From: Albula goreensis
Lineage: Eukaryota > Chordata > Actinopteri > Albuliformes > Albulidae
Length of the DNA: 64,000 nucleotides
NCBI GenBank assembly: GCA_022829145.1
Contig: CM040744.1
Coordinates: 15,418,218 to 15,482,217 of the forward strand
Direction of reading: 5' to 3'
Part shown: piece by piece, positions 12,397 through 25,400 of the stretch
Layout: every line of letters begins with the position of its first letter
Numbering within the stretch: position 1 is the first letter of the stretch
The notes under the pieces: model-generated
Databases searched by the model: none
The model's input: the letters and a program-made list of their open reading frames with translations, nothing else
What the model was told of the DNA's origin: nothing
Made by a program: the position numbers and the translations under genes

Positions 12397-15207
12397 TCTT
12401 CCAGGTACTTACACTCTGGTAATTCAGTACGAGATGCCGCCACTACAGCTGTGGTTTTACCAAAGTTTGTAAATAGCTGTTCTGTGGGAGGCAGGACATT
12501 CGGTTTGGGAATTACACACTAGAAAGGCCTTGTGGCTTTCCTGCACAGAGAATATTTCCACCTTTGAACATGGAACATGTGTTTTTTGAACATTTCCACT
12601 GCCTCTCCCCTTGCTGCGGGTCAGATGTAACTGAGGTGAGCCAGAGGCATTTATTACAACAAATCGACCAACTGCTCACTGTCTCAGTTTGGCTCTGAGC
12701 CCAGGCAAGGGGAAGTGTATGTGTTTATCCTGTAAAATTGCATGGTCAGACAATGTCTGAAACTCTTCCCTACATAGCACAGTTTTTTCAACATATTGTT
12801 TGCAGTTGATAGTTTACACAAAAAAAATATGCATTTATAAATGCTTACACCCCCTGTCGTATACCAGGTTCACACATAATGAGCATCACTGGCTAAATTG
12901 TTTTTTAACAGCAATGTAAAAAGCACAGACAGCAAGCATCACTTCATACTATCTTGAGCTAGCCCAAACATGTACATTTTCCTTCCTCATTTATAAATTA
13001 GCGTAATGTTTGTGAGTGCTGGAAGCACAAAACTCTGCAATTGTCCCAGAATGAGTAGCACTTATGGAATCTGAAAAGACAGTAAATGGAAATAGGTGAT
13101 ACTCAGTTAGCTGAAATGTGGACAGCCATAGGCTATTGGAGAACAGCACACAAGCAGCTAAATCCCATGTGGAAATGTACTTATGGGTGGGTGGAGGGTT
13201 AGCTTATCACCCACCAATTTTAATTTTTACCCCATTGAGTTGGCTGACAGATCAGGGATATGCTACATTTGATAAAGGATAGGGTAGTGGCCCTCTGATG
13301 ACAGCAAGATCAATTCAATTAGTATGTCTCAAATAAGAAATGTAGCTCTTTTATGAAGGGACTGGCAAATGATCAAGTGCAATTTTAATTGCATCCAGAA
13401 GAGGGAGCCCTGTTGTCACCACAGATCCTGATTCAGAGAACAAACAACTAGTGTGTCATGAAGTAGGCTAATTCACCCTGATAATCACCTTAGATGGGAA
13501 TGGATTATATATGGAAGTCTCATTCTTAGACGCTGATGGAAATTGTTTGTAATCTGGTGCATATTATCGTGAATATTCTCTGTATAATTCAATTTGTGTC
13601 ACTGTTCTGTGAAAAGTGAACAAGGCAAATCCCATGTGCTAACACAAGCAGTCTTCACAGAAGCATAGTCAGCTTAACCTGAGCCCCTTCAGCATCCCGA
13701 ATAAACAGAAATACTCAACGTCTACCTCATTTCAAACATGGTGTTTATGTCCTCTACCATTTCAGACTAAATACTGATGGAGTGATTATGTTAAAAGCGG
13801 ACATTTCTGAGAACACAGGAAGTGAGGGTGTTGTGGGGGAGGAAATAAATGGAAAAGGCTTGGAAGCAGGCTGGGTTCTGGTCTGGTCTGCTGTATTTTG
13901 TTGGGTTGAGCAAGCGCTGGGGAAACAGAGGTGTCAGGGCGCACGTGAGACCCCTGTAAGATGTAGCCCTCAGACAGCTTGATGTACCAAACGCCCATGA
14001 CTCACAGCTCTGAGACATGCAGATACAATCCCTGAGGGCTTAAAGTATGACTGCACTAATGCAGACCTTACATCACCCCTGATCAGCCAATCATATGTTA
14101 CACTCATTTTACCATGGTTCCTTGCTCCAGATGTTTTGACTGTGTAGGTGTGTGTCACCGTCCCACATTTTGGGACGAGAAATATGTGAGATTCAATCTG
14201 TCAAATTGCTGAGGGAAGTCAAGAAAATGATGCTTCATTTTATGCCCACTAAAACAAATCAGATCTACAGAGATACAGGTCACACCACTCTGTTAATTCA
14301 TTGTTTACACTGGATGACATGAAATATGATCCTTTGGAAACAGAGTGATAAAATACAACTATCTCAAGTAGTTTTTAGCCAGTGAACTGTTTGTCTGTGT
14401 GAGGTGCCCCCCTCCCATCAGGGATGGCAAGCTTACATCTGTGACTCACAGCCTCATTTATATCTGACCCTCATCCAGCACACTCATGTGAGTGGCCGAG
14501 ATTAGACAAGAGCCCGTGATCGCCCCAACCCATCATGTGTTTCTGCATTACTGTCCCCTAAGTCATACACCAAGCATGCCAGAGTTTTCCCTGCTCCCCC
14601 TGTGGGCCTCATACAGAACTGCGCCCTTAAATTCAGATACAGGGCTGAGACACTGATGAAAAATTAACGCCGTCATTCTCCCGAGCAGGGGATGTCCTTT
14701 CCCGGAGGGAGTTTCTGTGAGCCACCATCTGGTTTCGGCTGCGATAATTACACGACGAGACGTCCCGCAGAAAACACCTCTGACAAACGGAGGTCGTGAA
14801 TCACTCCTCTGCAGAGCTCCTCTATCTAACCTGAAGTTGTCAGTAGCAGTAGGAGTGCTCAGGATTCAGTCTAGGATTCAGGGCAGATTTTGTCTGGTGT
14901 TAATCTCTGGGGCTTGTGAAAGAGAGACTCTTTCCAGCCCCTTTTGCTGGCTGTTTCTGGGCAGACCTTCCCAGTCTCAGCGCAGTAGTAGGGCCCCTGC
15001 AGACTGCTCCTCTGGGTGGTGCAGACTTGGTTTTTGCAGATGGGGTAATGACAGCTCGTTCCTTTGTTGTGGTTTGGGGCCCTTTTGCAGGACTGCCTGG
15101 TGTTGTTCGTGCCACAGTTCTATCCAGACAGAGCTGGAGGGCAGGCCTCAAGGAACCGTCTCTGGTCTCAATCCCCCATCCTTCCTGTAACTACTAGTTA
15201 CAGTGTG

Positions 15208-15345
15208 TTTATGTATTTATATGTGCATGTGTGCGTGTGTTTATACATCTGTGTTTGTGTGCATATGTGCATGAGTGTGTGTGAAAGCAATTATAGGCAT
15301 GTGTTTATGTGAATATGAATATGAATATGCGATTATGTGTGTGTA
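15208..15345 (+). repeat. Degenerate TG/TATG tract
   Basis: Mixed TGTG, TATG, TGCATG and GAATATGAATATG motifs; decayed microsatellite. Confidence 0.7.
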
Positions 15346-16499
15346 TTCCAGGTTGCCCTAGTAGATTAGCAGATTAACATTGTTGCTAACAAACTCAAAA
15401 GACTGCCCCCTCTGTGATCATCAATAAGAATATCCCTTTCTTCTGTGCTCTTAAATTTGCCCTGAATATTGTGATCTGCAGCTCTATATTGCACTGGGCC
15501 CAGTTTTTAATGACAGTTGGGTTTTACCTCATGGACCCCCCTGTCCATGATGATCTGTCATACCACCATAGGCTTCTGAAAGCTTAGTTCTTCTTTTGAA
15601 TCATTTCTTCACCTTTGGTTACTTTGTCTTTTATGTAAAGATACTACAGCATTAGACAATCAATCTTTGTTTTGTATAGCACCAGTAGTCACACTGTCAT
15701 GCACTGTTTCTGAGTACCTCGTGTTGAGAGCAAAATTTTAAAAAGACCAAAACAGACCAAAAAAATATGAAACAATGAGGTTGATCTCCTGGCAAAAGGT
15801 TGGATAGTAAAGACAGAAAGCAACAAAAGAAATATTGAAGCATGAATGCTGATCATGAAATTCTGTAAATCCTCTGAAAAGAAGGGTTATGTAAGCTTTT
15901 GGGACTGAGGACACCTTGGCGAGGTCTTTTGGCTCTGTCTTAATGCTGGAGTGTTTATGTGCTGAAATGTGGTTAAAATATGCACACCGAGGTGTTCTGG
16001 TACATTTGATGAAGTTTCCATTCCCACTCAGTTTAACATTTGTATAATGGCTGCTCCACACCCTGTTTTGCCTGTAGAGCTCTTGGCTCATTTGCTGAAC
16101 CCTAACATTCAGGTTTAGCACTCTTGTGTCGGTCCTTCATCTTTAACTGTTATGGATGGCAGAATGTGTGTGGTTGTCCATGGGTTGCATTCCCTTCTGA
16201 GTCCATTGTGCAGCTACTCATCAAGACAAATGCAATGAGATAAGAATAGAGGGAAGCACAGGCCAGAGCTGTAATCATTGGTCCAAGGTGGGAGGGGAAA
16301 AACAGCGCTTCCTTGTGAGCTTTGTATTCTGATGTTTTGAGAAAGGCTGCGTGGCGTCGGACGGCTTGGACACTGAATTCCACAGAGCCGATTGAGTTTC
16401 TGCATAGATCAGGGAGTCTGAACAACAGTCACCAACTGTTTTGACGAAAAATAAAAACCTTTCTCTGGGTGCCCTCTTCTTGTATACTTTTTGCCCCCT

Positions 16500-18640
16500 A
16501 CCACCCCTGACCCCTCGAAAGGACAATAAATCTGCCCATTTATGTACGTGCAATATATAGTGGCTGTGTTGGATTTTGGGGGTAACTAAAACTCGAGGGC
16601 GGAGGAGACTTCTCCGGGAAACGACCCCTCTAGCTTTTGACCTGCTCTGTATTTGTTTGCGGCAATGTTAGGAGGGTTCCTTTTTTGGGTGCGCAGTTAT
16701 TTGTTTTCCTCAGTCATATGTGCGTCACATTTCAGCACAGCTTTTTGATCATTTGAGGCAGGACATTGTGTGAAAGCTGTGGTTCTCTTGGTGTGGGAAC
16801 ATATGAGGAATGCGTGTTTTAGGACCCGCTTCAAGGTAGTTTGCAGACGTCTATAGCTCTCTGTAATGCGGCTCGCGCGGGTAACTAACTCGTGCTGGTT
16901 ATTGCCTTTGGTGTGGGAGAGCCAGACACACACTTTACTGGACCTGAGAAGTCGTGAAAATTGCGCGACAGCAAAGTGCATATATGTGAAATACAGGGAG
17001 TAATATAATACAGAAAGAAAACAGTCTAGTTAAATTGATGGAGTTTAGGAAGTCTGAACAGTGTTACAAAGACTGAGAAACCGCAGTCACACAAAGCAAT
17101 CTTGGCAGAAAAGTGGATTTTCGAACCAACTGCTTTTGGATTCTCTGTCTCAGCACTTACAAGTTGCACAGAGGAAACGCTATAAATACCGTTTGGATCG
17201 AGATGCTGAAGTAAAAGAGAGATTGGAGAATGTTTTCTCGACAGCTGGTGGAAAATTGTTGAAAAATGTAAGATTGCGCACTACCCACTGAACAGATGGG
17301 CATATTTGGAATGGGTTTTTGGGAATGCTGATTGTTGTAGACTATTTACGGTTACTAAATACAATTTTGAAAGGGGAATTGCATATTAAATTTATGGACT
17401 AACCCTACTGTAATATCCCTCGCCCACAGAAGTCGTTTGACCCAGATTATGGTCTAAGATCAATTATTCATACTATTTTATCACGCCACAGTGAGAGTAA
17501 AGCTGTCAACTCGAAGGAGGTCCGCTGTTTAAAGCGCAGCTGGTACCTTGACAGATGTAAGAAGCATCTGTATGGATTTTCGACGGTTTTTGTCGTCCTT
17601 TCTTTCATTGACCCGTTCTAGTACCCTTTAGATTTAATTTCAGAATTTGTAAAGAGGTATTGTGTACAGTCTGGCCTTTTTGCCCTCTGGCCCGTGCCTA
17701 GCTTGACCCCTCAGACTGATGACTAGTTTTCCCCACCCCCTGCAGACTTCTCTCTAAAGTGGATGGAGGATGCCACTCACCTTTAATATAAATTATGGAG
17801 AGACTATTTCTTGCTGGAAGTGGGACTCGTATCGACAACAAAATAAACCCAAAGACGTAGATAAACTGATCATTAACGAACAGTTAAATAGCTTCGTCCA
17901 AAGTGTGCGTTGGGGTACTAAATTTGTATGTAAACGATTAGACCAGTTAGGGCGCTGGTAGGTGTTACCCTCTTTGTACCTCCCTGTCAAACTGGAAACA
18001 GCACAGGGGAAAGCCAGTTGTCAGATTTTCTAAGCGAGTTGCCTTTGTATCTGGGAACCTCCTCGTCATTTAATGTACACATTGTCTTTTTTAATCCGAA
18101 ACATTCACTCTTTATTTGAGGCAGATGGATCCTTTGTGTGACTGCACGGGTTAATTGTGATTTTATAACTGAACGGAGGCTTGTGCACCTAATCTGAAGG
18201 TTTTTAAGCGGCTGATTTGAAGCGCGTATATGTAAGTTGAAAATTGATATTGTAATACGAAATGTAGTTTAAATATCACATTTTTATTCTGCTGTAAAAT
18301 AGTAACCGAACAAGGAAATAACACTTCAGTAAATAACACGGATGTTGATCAAGTAGTCTATTCAAAGAAGAAACTTTTTGTTCAACTGCCTTTGTTTTAA
18401 TCTGCAGAGTTCCACTGTACTGAAGTCGCGTGTATGACCGTGACGGATCGCTGCCTGACAGTGTTTCTAAGATCTGTTTTAATTTCAGCGGGTCAGAAAG
18501 GAACAACATTTCTCTGTTCTTCGTGATCATAATGTTTCCATGATTGTCAGGAATTTCGTATTTGTTTGTTTAAAGGGCGTGTAGTCTAGTCTTTGTTTTC
18601 TTTGGTTTCTTCTTTTTAAATGCTCCGTTACAAGACGCGA
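16500..18640. other. Repeat-poor 5' flank of rtkn
   Basis: About 2 kb with no simple repeats and moderate CpG, which stands out against the repeat-laden DNA on both sides. No coding exon is recognised. It could hold distal promoter or enhancer sequence; this is inference from composition and position. Confidence 0.4.
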
Positions 18641-19345
18641 GTTGTATGGGTTAATTGAGCGCCCGGTCCCTCGGCTCCAGTAACTAACAGAGTGCACAGT
18701 GGGGTAGTTGTACGCTCCAGCGGAGGCGATGCCCTTTTGTGGCGGGGTCTCACCAAAGCGGACAGACGGCACTCACATCAGGACGAAACGACACAAAGAG
18801 GAGAATTAAATTAGAAGACCTTTTATTTATCCCAATAGCCGCCGAAGAAGAGAAGTGTGGGCGTTTTAGAAGCCTATTGTTCCGAAGCTGAAAAAGAAGC
18901 CGAGTATGTATTAGGATCGTGATTGTTAGGAAGGCTGTAACTGCCCGAAGTTTCTCTTTTAATGAAGAGGAGTCGCGTGAGCCTCTACCGCAGACAGTTT
19001 TTGGGGTTAAGCAATGTAGTTGCAGGTTGAATCTCCGAGCAGCGGGAAATTCGTTCGGATTTTCAAGGAAAGACTGCTAAAAGGAAACCAAGGATAGTTT
19101 GTCTGTTACTTCTAGAAATTATTTTGCATATTTCTTTGCTGGGTTATAGATCAGTACAGTACTGTACGGAATACGGATCAAAGAAGAGGCTTGTTTTACA
19201 ACGTTGCTCCCTAGATCGACATACTGAATCGGTCCTGATGGATTTCTTGGGTTCATTCACCCCATTCTGACCCAATAACAGAGATAAAGTGGAGTGCATC
19301 TTATTATAAATATAACTGTTCCATTGTTGGACTCTTCTTCGAGGG
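18640..19345 (+). promoter_or_regulatory. rtkn: Likely promoter and 5'UTR of rtkn exon 1
   Basis: The 700 bases before the first ATG have more CpG than the flanks and no microsatellites. An E2F-like GCGGGAAA lies at 19042-19049. I see no convincing TATA box. The transcription start cannot be fixed from sequence; the in-frame TAA at 19313 shows that the region just upstream is not coding in this frame. Inference from position only. Confidence 0.4.
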
Positions 19346-19441
19346 ATGCCAGTGGACAGATCATCTGAAATGGAGGAGAAACTGCGAATTCTAGAGGATC
19401 TTAACATGATCTACATCCGACAGATCGCCCTGAGTTTACAG
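19346..19441 (+). CDS. rtkn: rtkn coding exon 1 (N-terminus of the 'ILEDLN' isoform)
   Basis: Encodes 32 residues and ends in phase 0 at a CAG|GTAACA donor. The stretch [20 protein letters not shown] resembles the start of the mammalian rhotekin isoform that begins M-x-x-x-L-x-ILEDLNM. Two in-frame ATGs exist. The one at 19346 adds eight residues; the one at 19370 aligns with the mammalian start and has the stronger context (G at -3, G at +4). An in-frame TAA at 19313 closes the frame upstream, so the start lies in this exon. I list the longer form, but 19370 may be the true start. The exon joins directly to 55900 without a frame change. Confidence 0.9.
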
Positions 19442-22400
19442 GTAACATTTCTGACATCAAAATTGAGATCAAAAACTGAGATCAAAGTTACTACTGTAGG
19501 CTCCCTTGGAAAGGTGTCGTGTAGACTCCTTTACCTTCAGAACTGTGTAAAGTGACAGTTATACAATAGCTGTTCATGGTAGTTTCACTTTATCATGCGA
19601 AGAAGTGTTGTATGATTGCCTTTGTATGTGCATGTGTGTGTGGGCAGAGATCTCAGTTAATGCTGTAATTTCCCTTGGAACAGTCCTCTGTAGGCTGCTT
19701 TCAGAACTGGGTAAAGTGACAGTTAACAATTGCTGTTCACTGTCTTAACTGTAGTTTTTCAGCCTCTAACAAAGTAGTGTTGTATGTTTGTTTGTAAGTG
19801 AGATTGTGTGTGCATGCCTGTGAGTGTGAGAGGTAAAGACAGGGCTGCAGAATCTCAGGTACAACAGTGTTCATTCTCGGGTGGGACCCTCTTCGGTAGT
19901 GTTGTCATTCTCTGCAATAATCCTGTCCTCACCCAAAGTTCCCCTCTGCCCTGTGAAACAGCGTGCGCACACACAGCACCCTCCCCTGTGTGAGTCTGTG
20001 CTGCACGCAGGACAACAAGGGCTGAGGAATGTACCGGGACGCATGGGTCACGCTCGATCTGGTGTGGTCTCCATATGTGCAAGTCTTTAATGCATCATAA
20101 TGGAAAACAACATCACACACTCCTTCTGTTCCCTCGCGATTGCCTCGCACTGCCTTATACAGATAAGCACAATCCCACACATACTGTGCAGAGTGTAAAA
20201 TCTGTTTGTCGTCTCTTTACAGAACACCCAATTATGTAAAGTTAAAACCTTTTACCATTTGGTCATTCAAAGCACAAACCAATTTTAAGTAGGACATTTA
20301 CTATGGTATAAGTGTCTTTTTTGTAGTACTTGTTGCCAGGTATAAATGACAGTGTCGTTCCAGATGTGTTGTGATTGAGACTTATTGAGTCAGTGTATCT
20401 GTATGTTACTGAGCATATTGTGCTGCAGTTATTGAAGTTGTTTATTATGGAAACTCTTGGACACCATGCATTGTTCACCAGTTCAATCAGCCATAAGAGC
20501 TGAGCATTGTCTTGTGTCTTCGATGGGTGCAGAAGGGGCCAGAATCTCCATTTTGTGGTAGTAGACTAAAGATGAGACATGTGGTCCTTATGGATATTAC
20601 TGAGTATATCAAAGCATTTCCTTGTATATTGCTCTTTTATTTTTTTGTTTCATGCTTCATCTTGCAAAACACATTGGAAGCCTGTTCTGCAGCTGTTGCG
20701 TGTTACTGGGTGAGCAAAGACCATCAGTATGGTAATGGGAATGCCGACCTCGCACTTGAATCTGTTTGACACTCTCGCCTCGGCGTGCTTTACATGTTCA
20801 GCTGTGAGGTTTTCGCTAGCCTCTTTTACCCTTTGGAGTGTCCGGCAACCTGTGGTCCAGCTAGGAGGAGCTGCACACCCCCGTTGTGATGTCACTCTTC
20901 CGTTGCCATGGAGGATCCATGGCGAGGTCTAGGTTGAGTATGAGTATTCAGTCATTTCCACGGGAAATGCTGTCCTTTTCCCCTTTGTGTTTAGTGCAAC
21001 AGGAACTCCCTAAGTGTGGAAAGGGACCCACTGTTTCATTAAAATATGCCTGTGCAGAAGTACCTTCCCCACAGACATTCTCACCCTAATTTAAATAATC
21101 AATTCACTGGCTTGTGCACCAGTACTGACAGGCATTTTATTACATATATGCCAAATGTATTCAGTGGTGTTCATGTCTCAAAGTAGCAGTAGGTTGCATA
21201 AAAATTGTTGTTGTTAATTGGACTCTGGGCTTGGAAAGTCTGGAGACATCTGGAATGTGATATTATGTTCTATAATGTATTTGTTTATTAGGAGAAGTTT
21301 GTGTCCCATGATGTGATACCCAATCCGCTGACTGTGTTTTTTGGGAATAGTGCTTTGCTTCTCTCAGAAGAAAGCATTCTTACACACTCCATTGGCAATC
21401 AACTAATGCCATTCAATTATACTTACATCTTCTTACTTATCTACTTACTATACTATTTTCTGTATCAAAGGGATCTTTTATGGTTCCAAAGCGTCTTTGT
21501 TAAATGTATGAAATCATATCCAAGAATAGCTCAACTGATTGCTTGTGAAAGTTGGAGATTTCTTGATGGAAAATTGACCAGCTATGTGCCCTGTTTTTTG
21601 GCCTGACGGGGTTGGGGGGTTGGGGGCGTCCAGTTCAGAAGTCTGTTTCTGTCCATTAGGTGACCAATTAAGAATGCGATGGGAAAGAAGTGTATCTGTC
21701 CTCGGTCGGTGCTCCAGCTGGCCCACGGCTGTAACACTGGCTCATTGTGTCTCTCAGCTCGGTTCAGCCCACAGTGACTGCAGTAGCCTGGGAGTGGGAG
21801 TGGACAGTTCAGAGGCCTGGGGAGATGGACAATGTATACATCACTTTGAGTACTGCAGTGTGATAGACAATGTAGTGTAAGAAAGTTCAACATGTTTCAA
21901 CATTACGGTGCTGTCAAGTCCATGTCCATATGGGTCAGCCATCTTTGTTATGGACCATACCTTCTGCAGAGCCCAACATAGCCCAGGCTCTAGCCCTGGC
22001 TGCAGTATTCTTACTTGTTGCTAATAGCTATGAGCCTGGATAACCTCTCACTCTGACGTGGTGTAACTCTGTCCAGCAGACCTGTAGGGATGTGCTCTGC
22101 TAATCAACCAAAGGTCAGTTAACTACTTCATACAAATTCCACAGTTGAGTGGGAGTGTGAAATGATAAATCAGCTAAGACAACTAAATCCACCATCAGAA
22201 ATCTCTTTGCATCAATCACATCGTACATTTCAGGCAGTCTAGGGCAGAAAGATTAACAGTTGTCCAGTTATCCAGCAAGTTATCCACGATGTCTGGATTG
22301 GGTATCTGGACTTGAGACGAGCTCTCTGAAAATCCAGCCTGTTAATAAATGCCCTGCTCCATGTTCCATGGCCTGCAGAGGCTGACTGCCTGTCATTTGC

Positions 22401-25400
22401 CACTGTGACAAATGACAAAAATATAACAACAGTAATGAGAAGACTTCTTACTGTGCATTCCTCAGTTGTGCACAGTAACATGTCTTTTTCTGCAGAGCTC
22501 AGTACCAGCAGAAAAGCTCTTTTTTGGTTTCAAGCCAAGCTAGAAAGAGCCGCCTTGCAGTTTCGTGGCCTTTAGCTTGAGACGCCCAGTTTTTTTGTGT
22601 TCAAGTAAAAAGCCAGTTTTAAAATGGGAAGGACCACATTCTTTGACCTTAATCTCTTTTTTTTATGGAAAAATGTTTATTATGCCTCTGTTGTTCATAA
22701 AACTTTTGTGGTTGCCCCCATGGACACGGTGCTATACAAGCTTTGTTGTTGGAAAGTAGAATTCCCAGCATGCTTTGTATGTGTAGAGGAAACAGTGGTG
22801 AAGGGGGCTACTCATGACCCCATGTGGTGACACGCCTCCTCCCTGCTGCCCACTGACCACAGGAAGTGATTCACGACCGAGCGAGAGTGACAGACTCTTA
22901 ACTGTCGTCTCCTTGGGGGAGGTTGCTCCTTGCCGGTTCTACTTAAGCCCCAGCTGGTCACTTTCTCCCCGATGGCTATCATTACCCTGCCGATGGGCAA
23001 CTGACCCTGTAATTTATTTCAAAGGGAGTGAGGTACAAGATTTGTTGGGTGCCCTTCCATTTCCCTCTCATGGAGGTTGAGTTTTAAGTGGCCCCTAATG
23101 AAATGGAGGCAGTGCTGTCACCCTTATAATGGACTGTTTTACTTGCTAAGGTTGTGACATGTTGTTGTGTTACCCACCAAGATTGTAAATATTAATGAAA
23201 GCGTTTCAGAAACCCACTCCAAAACCAGGTAATTCTGTCTTTTGTTTAGGGTTGAGTTTTGCCTTTGTGGTTTTCCCAAGCTTCCTTCCTGGCTTCAGTG
23301 TTGTTCAATTAAAAATAGCGTGTAGTCCAGGCAGATTGCTAAACTTGATTCATCCAGCCAAATGCTTTTCCTGGATTTAATAAGAATGTAGAACTGTTTA
23401 ATATGGAGGAATAATGACATGCGAAACATAAGAACAGGCCGTTCAGCATATATAAATCTACAGTCTAGAGCCTATGCATCACTGTGTTATGCCTGGACTT
23501 GAGCACCATAAGAATCTCTGGCTCTGTTAAATTATTGCAACATTGACAATTCTCTTTTTAAACCAATATTCCTGTTAGCGATACAGAATTGATCTAATTT
23601 CACATCTTGTTTTCTGCTGAGAGGACTTAACAGGGAAAATATTTTGTAGTTTACTTTTGTTCCGCAAACTTAACTGACACAATTAGTCATGGTGCTTTCT
23701 TGAAAGGGGCCTTCAGTTTGGATGGGCCAAAGGCTTGTGTTTACCAGGCCGGGCTCATGGGTTTGACCCTCTTAGCCCCGGGTTCAAGTGGGAGGAATTC
23801 AGTGGTAGGCCAGACTCCAGGACCCCCACGCCCCCGCTGGTGCTGCTGTTGTTGTTGTCACTGATGAACGATTAGACAGATTGAGCGACGTACCGCACTG
23901 GGGCTGTTTTGTTGGGATTCATTACACCTCTTCCCCAGAAAATGTTGGTAATGGATATATGGAGAGTTCTCAGTAGGCTTTTCACAGCCCACTCCAAACT
24001 CATCCCACTAATTCATTACAAAACCACCACTGCAGATGCCCAAGTTTGGATTTTTACAGCAGTACTTTTCAGCCTGTGACTCATCCACCTGTCATTGTGT
24101 CTGCTGTGCGTGTGTTTTTGTGGGTGTATGTATGTATGTGTGTTTGTGTTGTGCTCTTGTTGTGAATGTGTGTGTTTTTATGTGTGTGTGTTTGTGTGTG
24201 TACACATGTTTGTTTGTGTGCAGATGTGCCTGCATGTGTGCATACATGCATTTTGTATTTGTGTTGTGTGTTTGTGTGGGTGTGTATATACATGTTTGTG
24301 TGTGCATGCATCTGCACTAGGCTGCTCTGTTTATGTCCTCACTTTAAGGGTGCACCACAGCATATCCATTTAGCTAACAAGCCTGAGCAGAGAACGGCTC
24401 CCGTGCTGATGGATTGACCCAACCAGGACAGGAATTTGGTAGCGTGAGGAGCGGCGTTAGTGGACGACAGCGTGACAGGCCGTGACATGACCTTCAGAAC
24501 CCCCCATTCTGCTGCTGCTGAGTTGTGGGGATACTCAGCTGTTTGGCAGGGGGGTTCTAACCCCCGCAGCGTAGTTCAGCTGACTCATAGCTGAGCTGTG
24601 ACCCATCACTGTATAAATAGAGACTGTGAATGGGGTGGGGGCGAGGTCTTGGGGGTTAACAGGAGGCACATAGCATACACATCACCCACTTCCCTGAGGT
24701 CACCTCCGGCCTCTGCTTCTCCTGCCATAGTAAAAATTGCAAGAACATACATATGCACGCTCAGTAATGAAACCAGGTCATTCAGCCCACCTAGCCTTGT
24801 CATTTACTGTGCACAGGTCTGTATACAATGGGGACTTAATGTGTCCACTGCACTGGATAAGGGTGCCTGCCTGCCAAATTAAAGTAAAGACACATAATGT
24901 AATGGGATACACTTGTGGCAGCTGTGTAGTGACCTCACCAATATCAACTTCAGCTAATGCAAGGGACTTGGTCTGTATACATGAAGTGTCACATGGTAGA
25001 AGTGCTGATCCAGGATCAGCTTTGCCTTTTAACTGTGATGGTTTATATTAGAGTAAGGTTTGGGAAAGCTGATGCCAGATCAGCACACCAGCTCTGAGAT
25101 GCTTTATGAAAACAGGCTATGTAGCGGACTGCAGGAAACGATGGCATTCTCAGCGAGGAAACACTTTTCTTCCACAGCGAGCAGCGATACAAGCTTCCTC
25201 CTCTTCTGTTGTGTTGGCTCAGCTGTCGTGCAGAAAAGAAAAGCCGTTTCCAGCTGTAAAGAACAGAGCAGTGTGCAAACAAGAGCCTCTCTCCTCTAGA
25301 GCGACTGAACAAAGAGGCAAACACACTCTTCAGTTTTGTTTTCACCGCCTTGGCTCCAGCTTGCATTCCTCCCCTGTGGCAAGTTCGTGTCACCATTACA

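Larger units (their letters stand above)
1..16500. other. Upstream non-coding DNA, no gene recognised
   Basis: Both strands show only short, unrelated reading frames of the length expected by chance or by microsatellite translation. I see no conserved domain and no chain of splice-compatible exons. The stretch contains the microsatellites, dispersed repeats, hairpin and CTCF-like site listed separately. It may be intergenic or may be an unrecognised intron. Confidence 0.6.

Noticed and set aside
1..16500. A second gene upstream of rtkn
   Set aside because: I looked for splice-consistent runs of conserved-looking codons on both strands and found none; a protein-database search of this stretch would be the decisive test.
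20903..20922. Palindrome GCCATGGAGGATCCATGGC
   Set aside because: Eight-base arms only; frequent by chance at this scale.
24605..24620. TATA box (TGTATAAATAGAG) as a promoter
   Set aside because: A lone TATA-like string with no CpG, start codon or exon near it; expected by chance in 64 kb.
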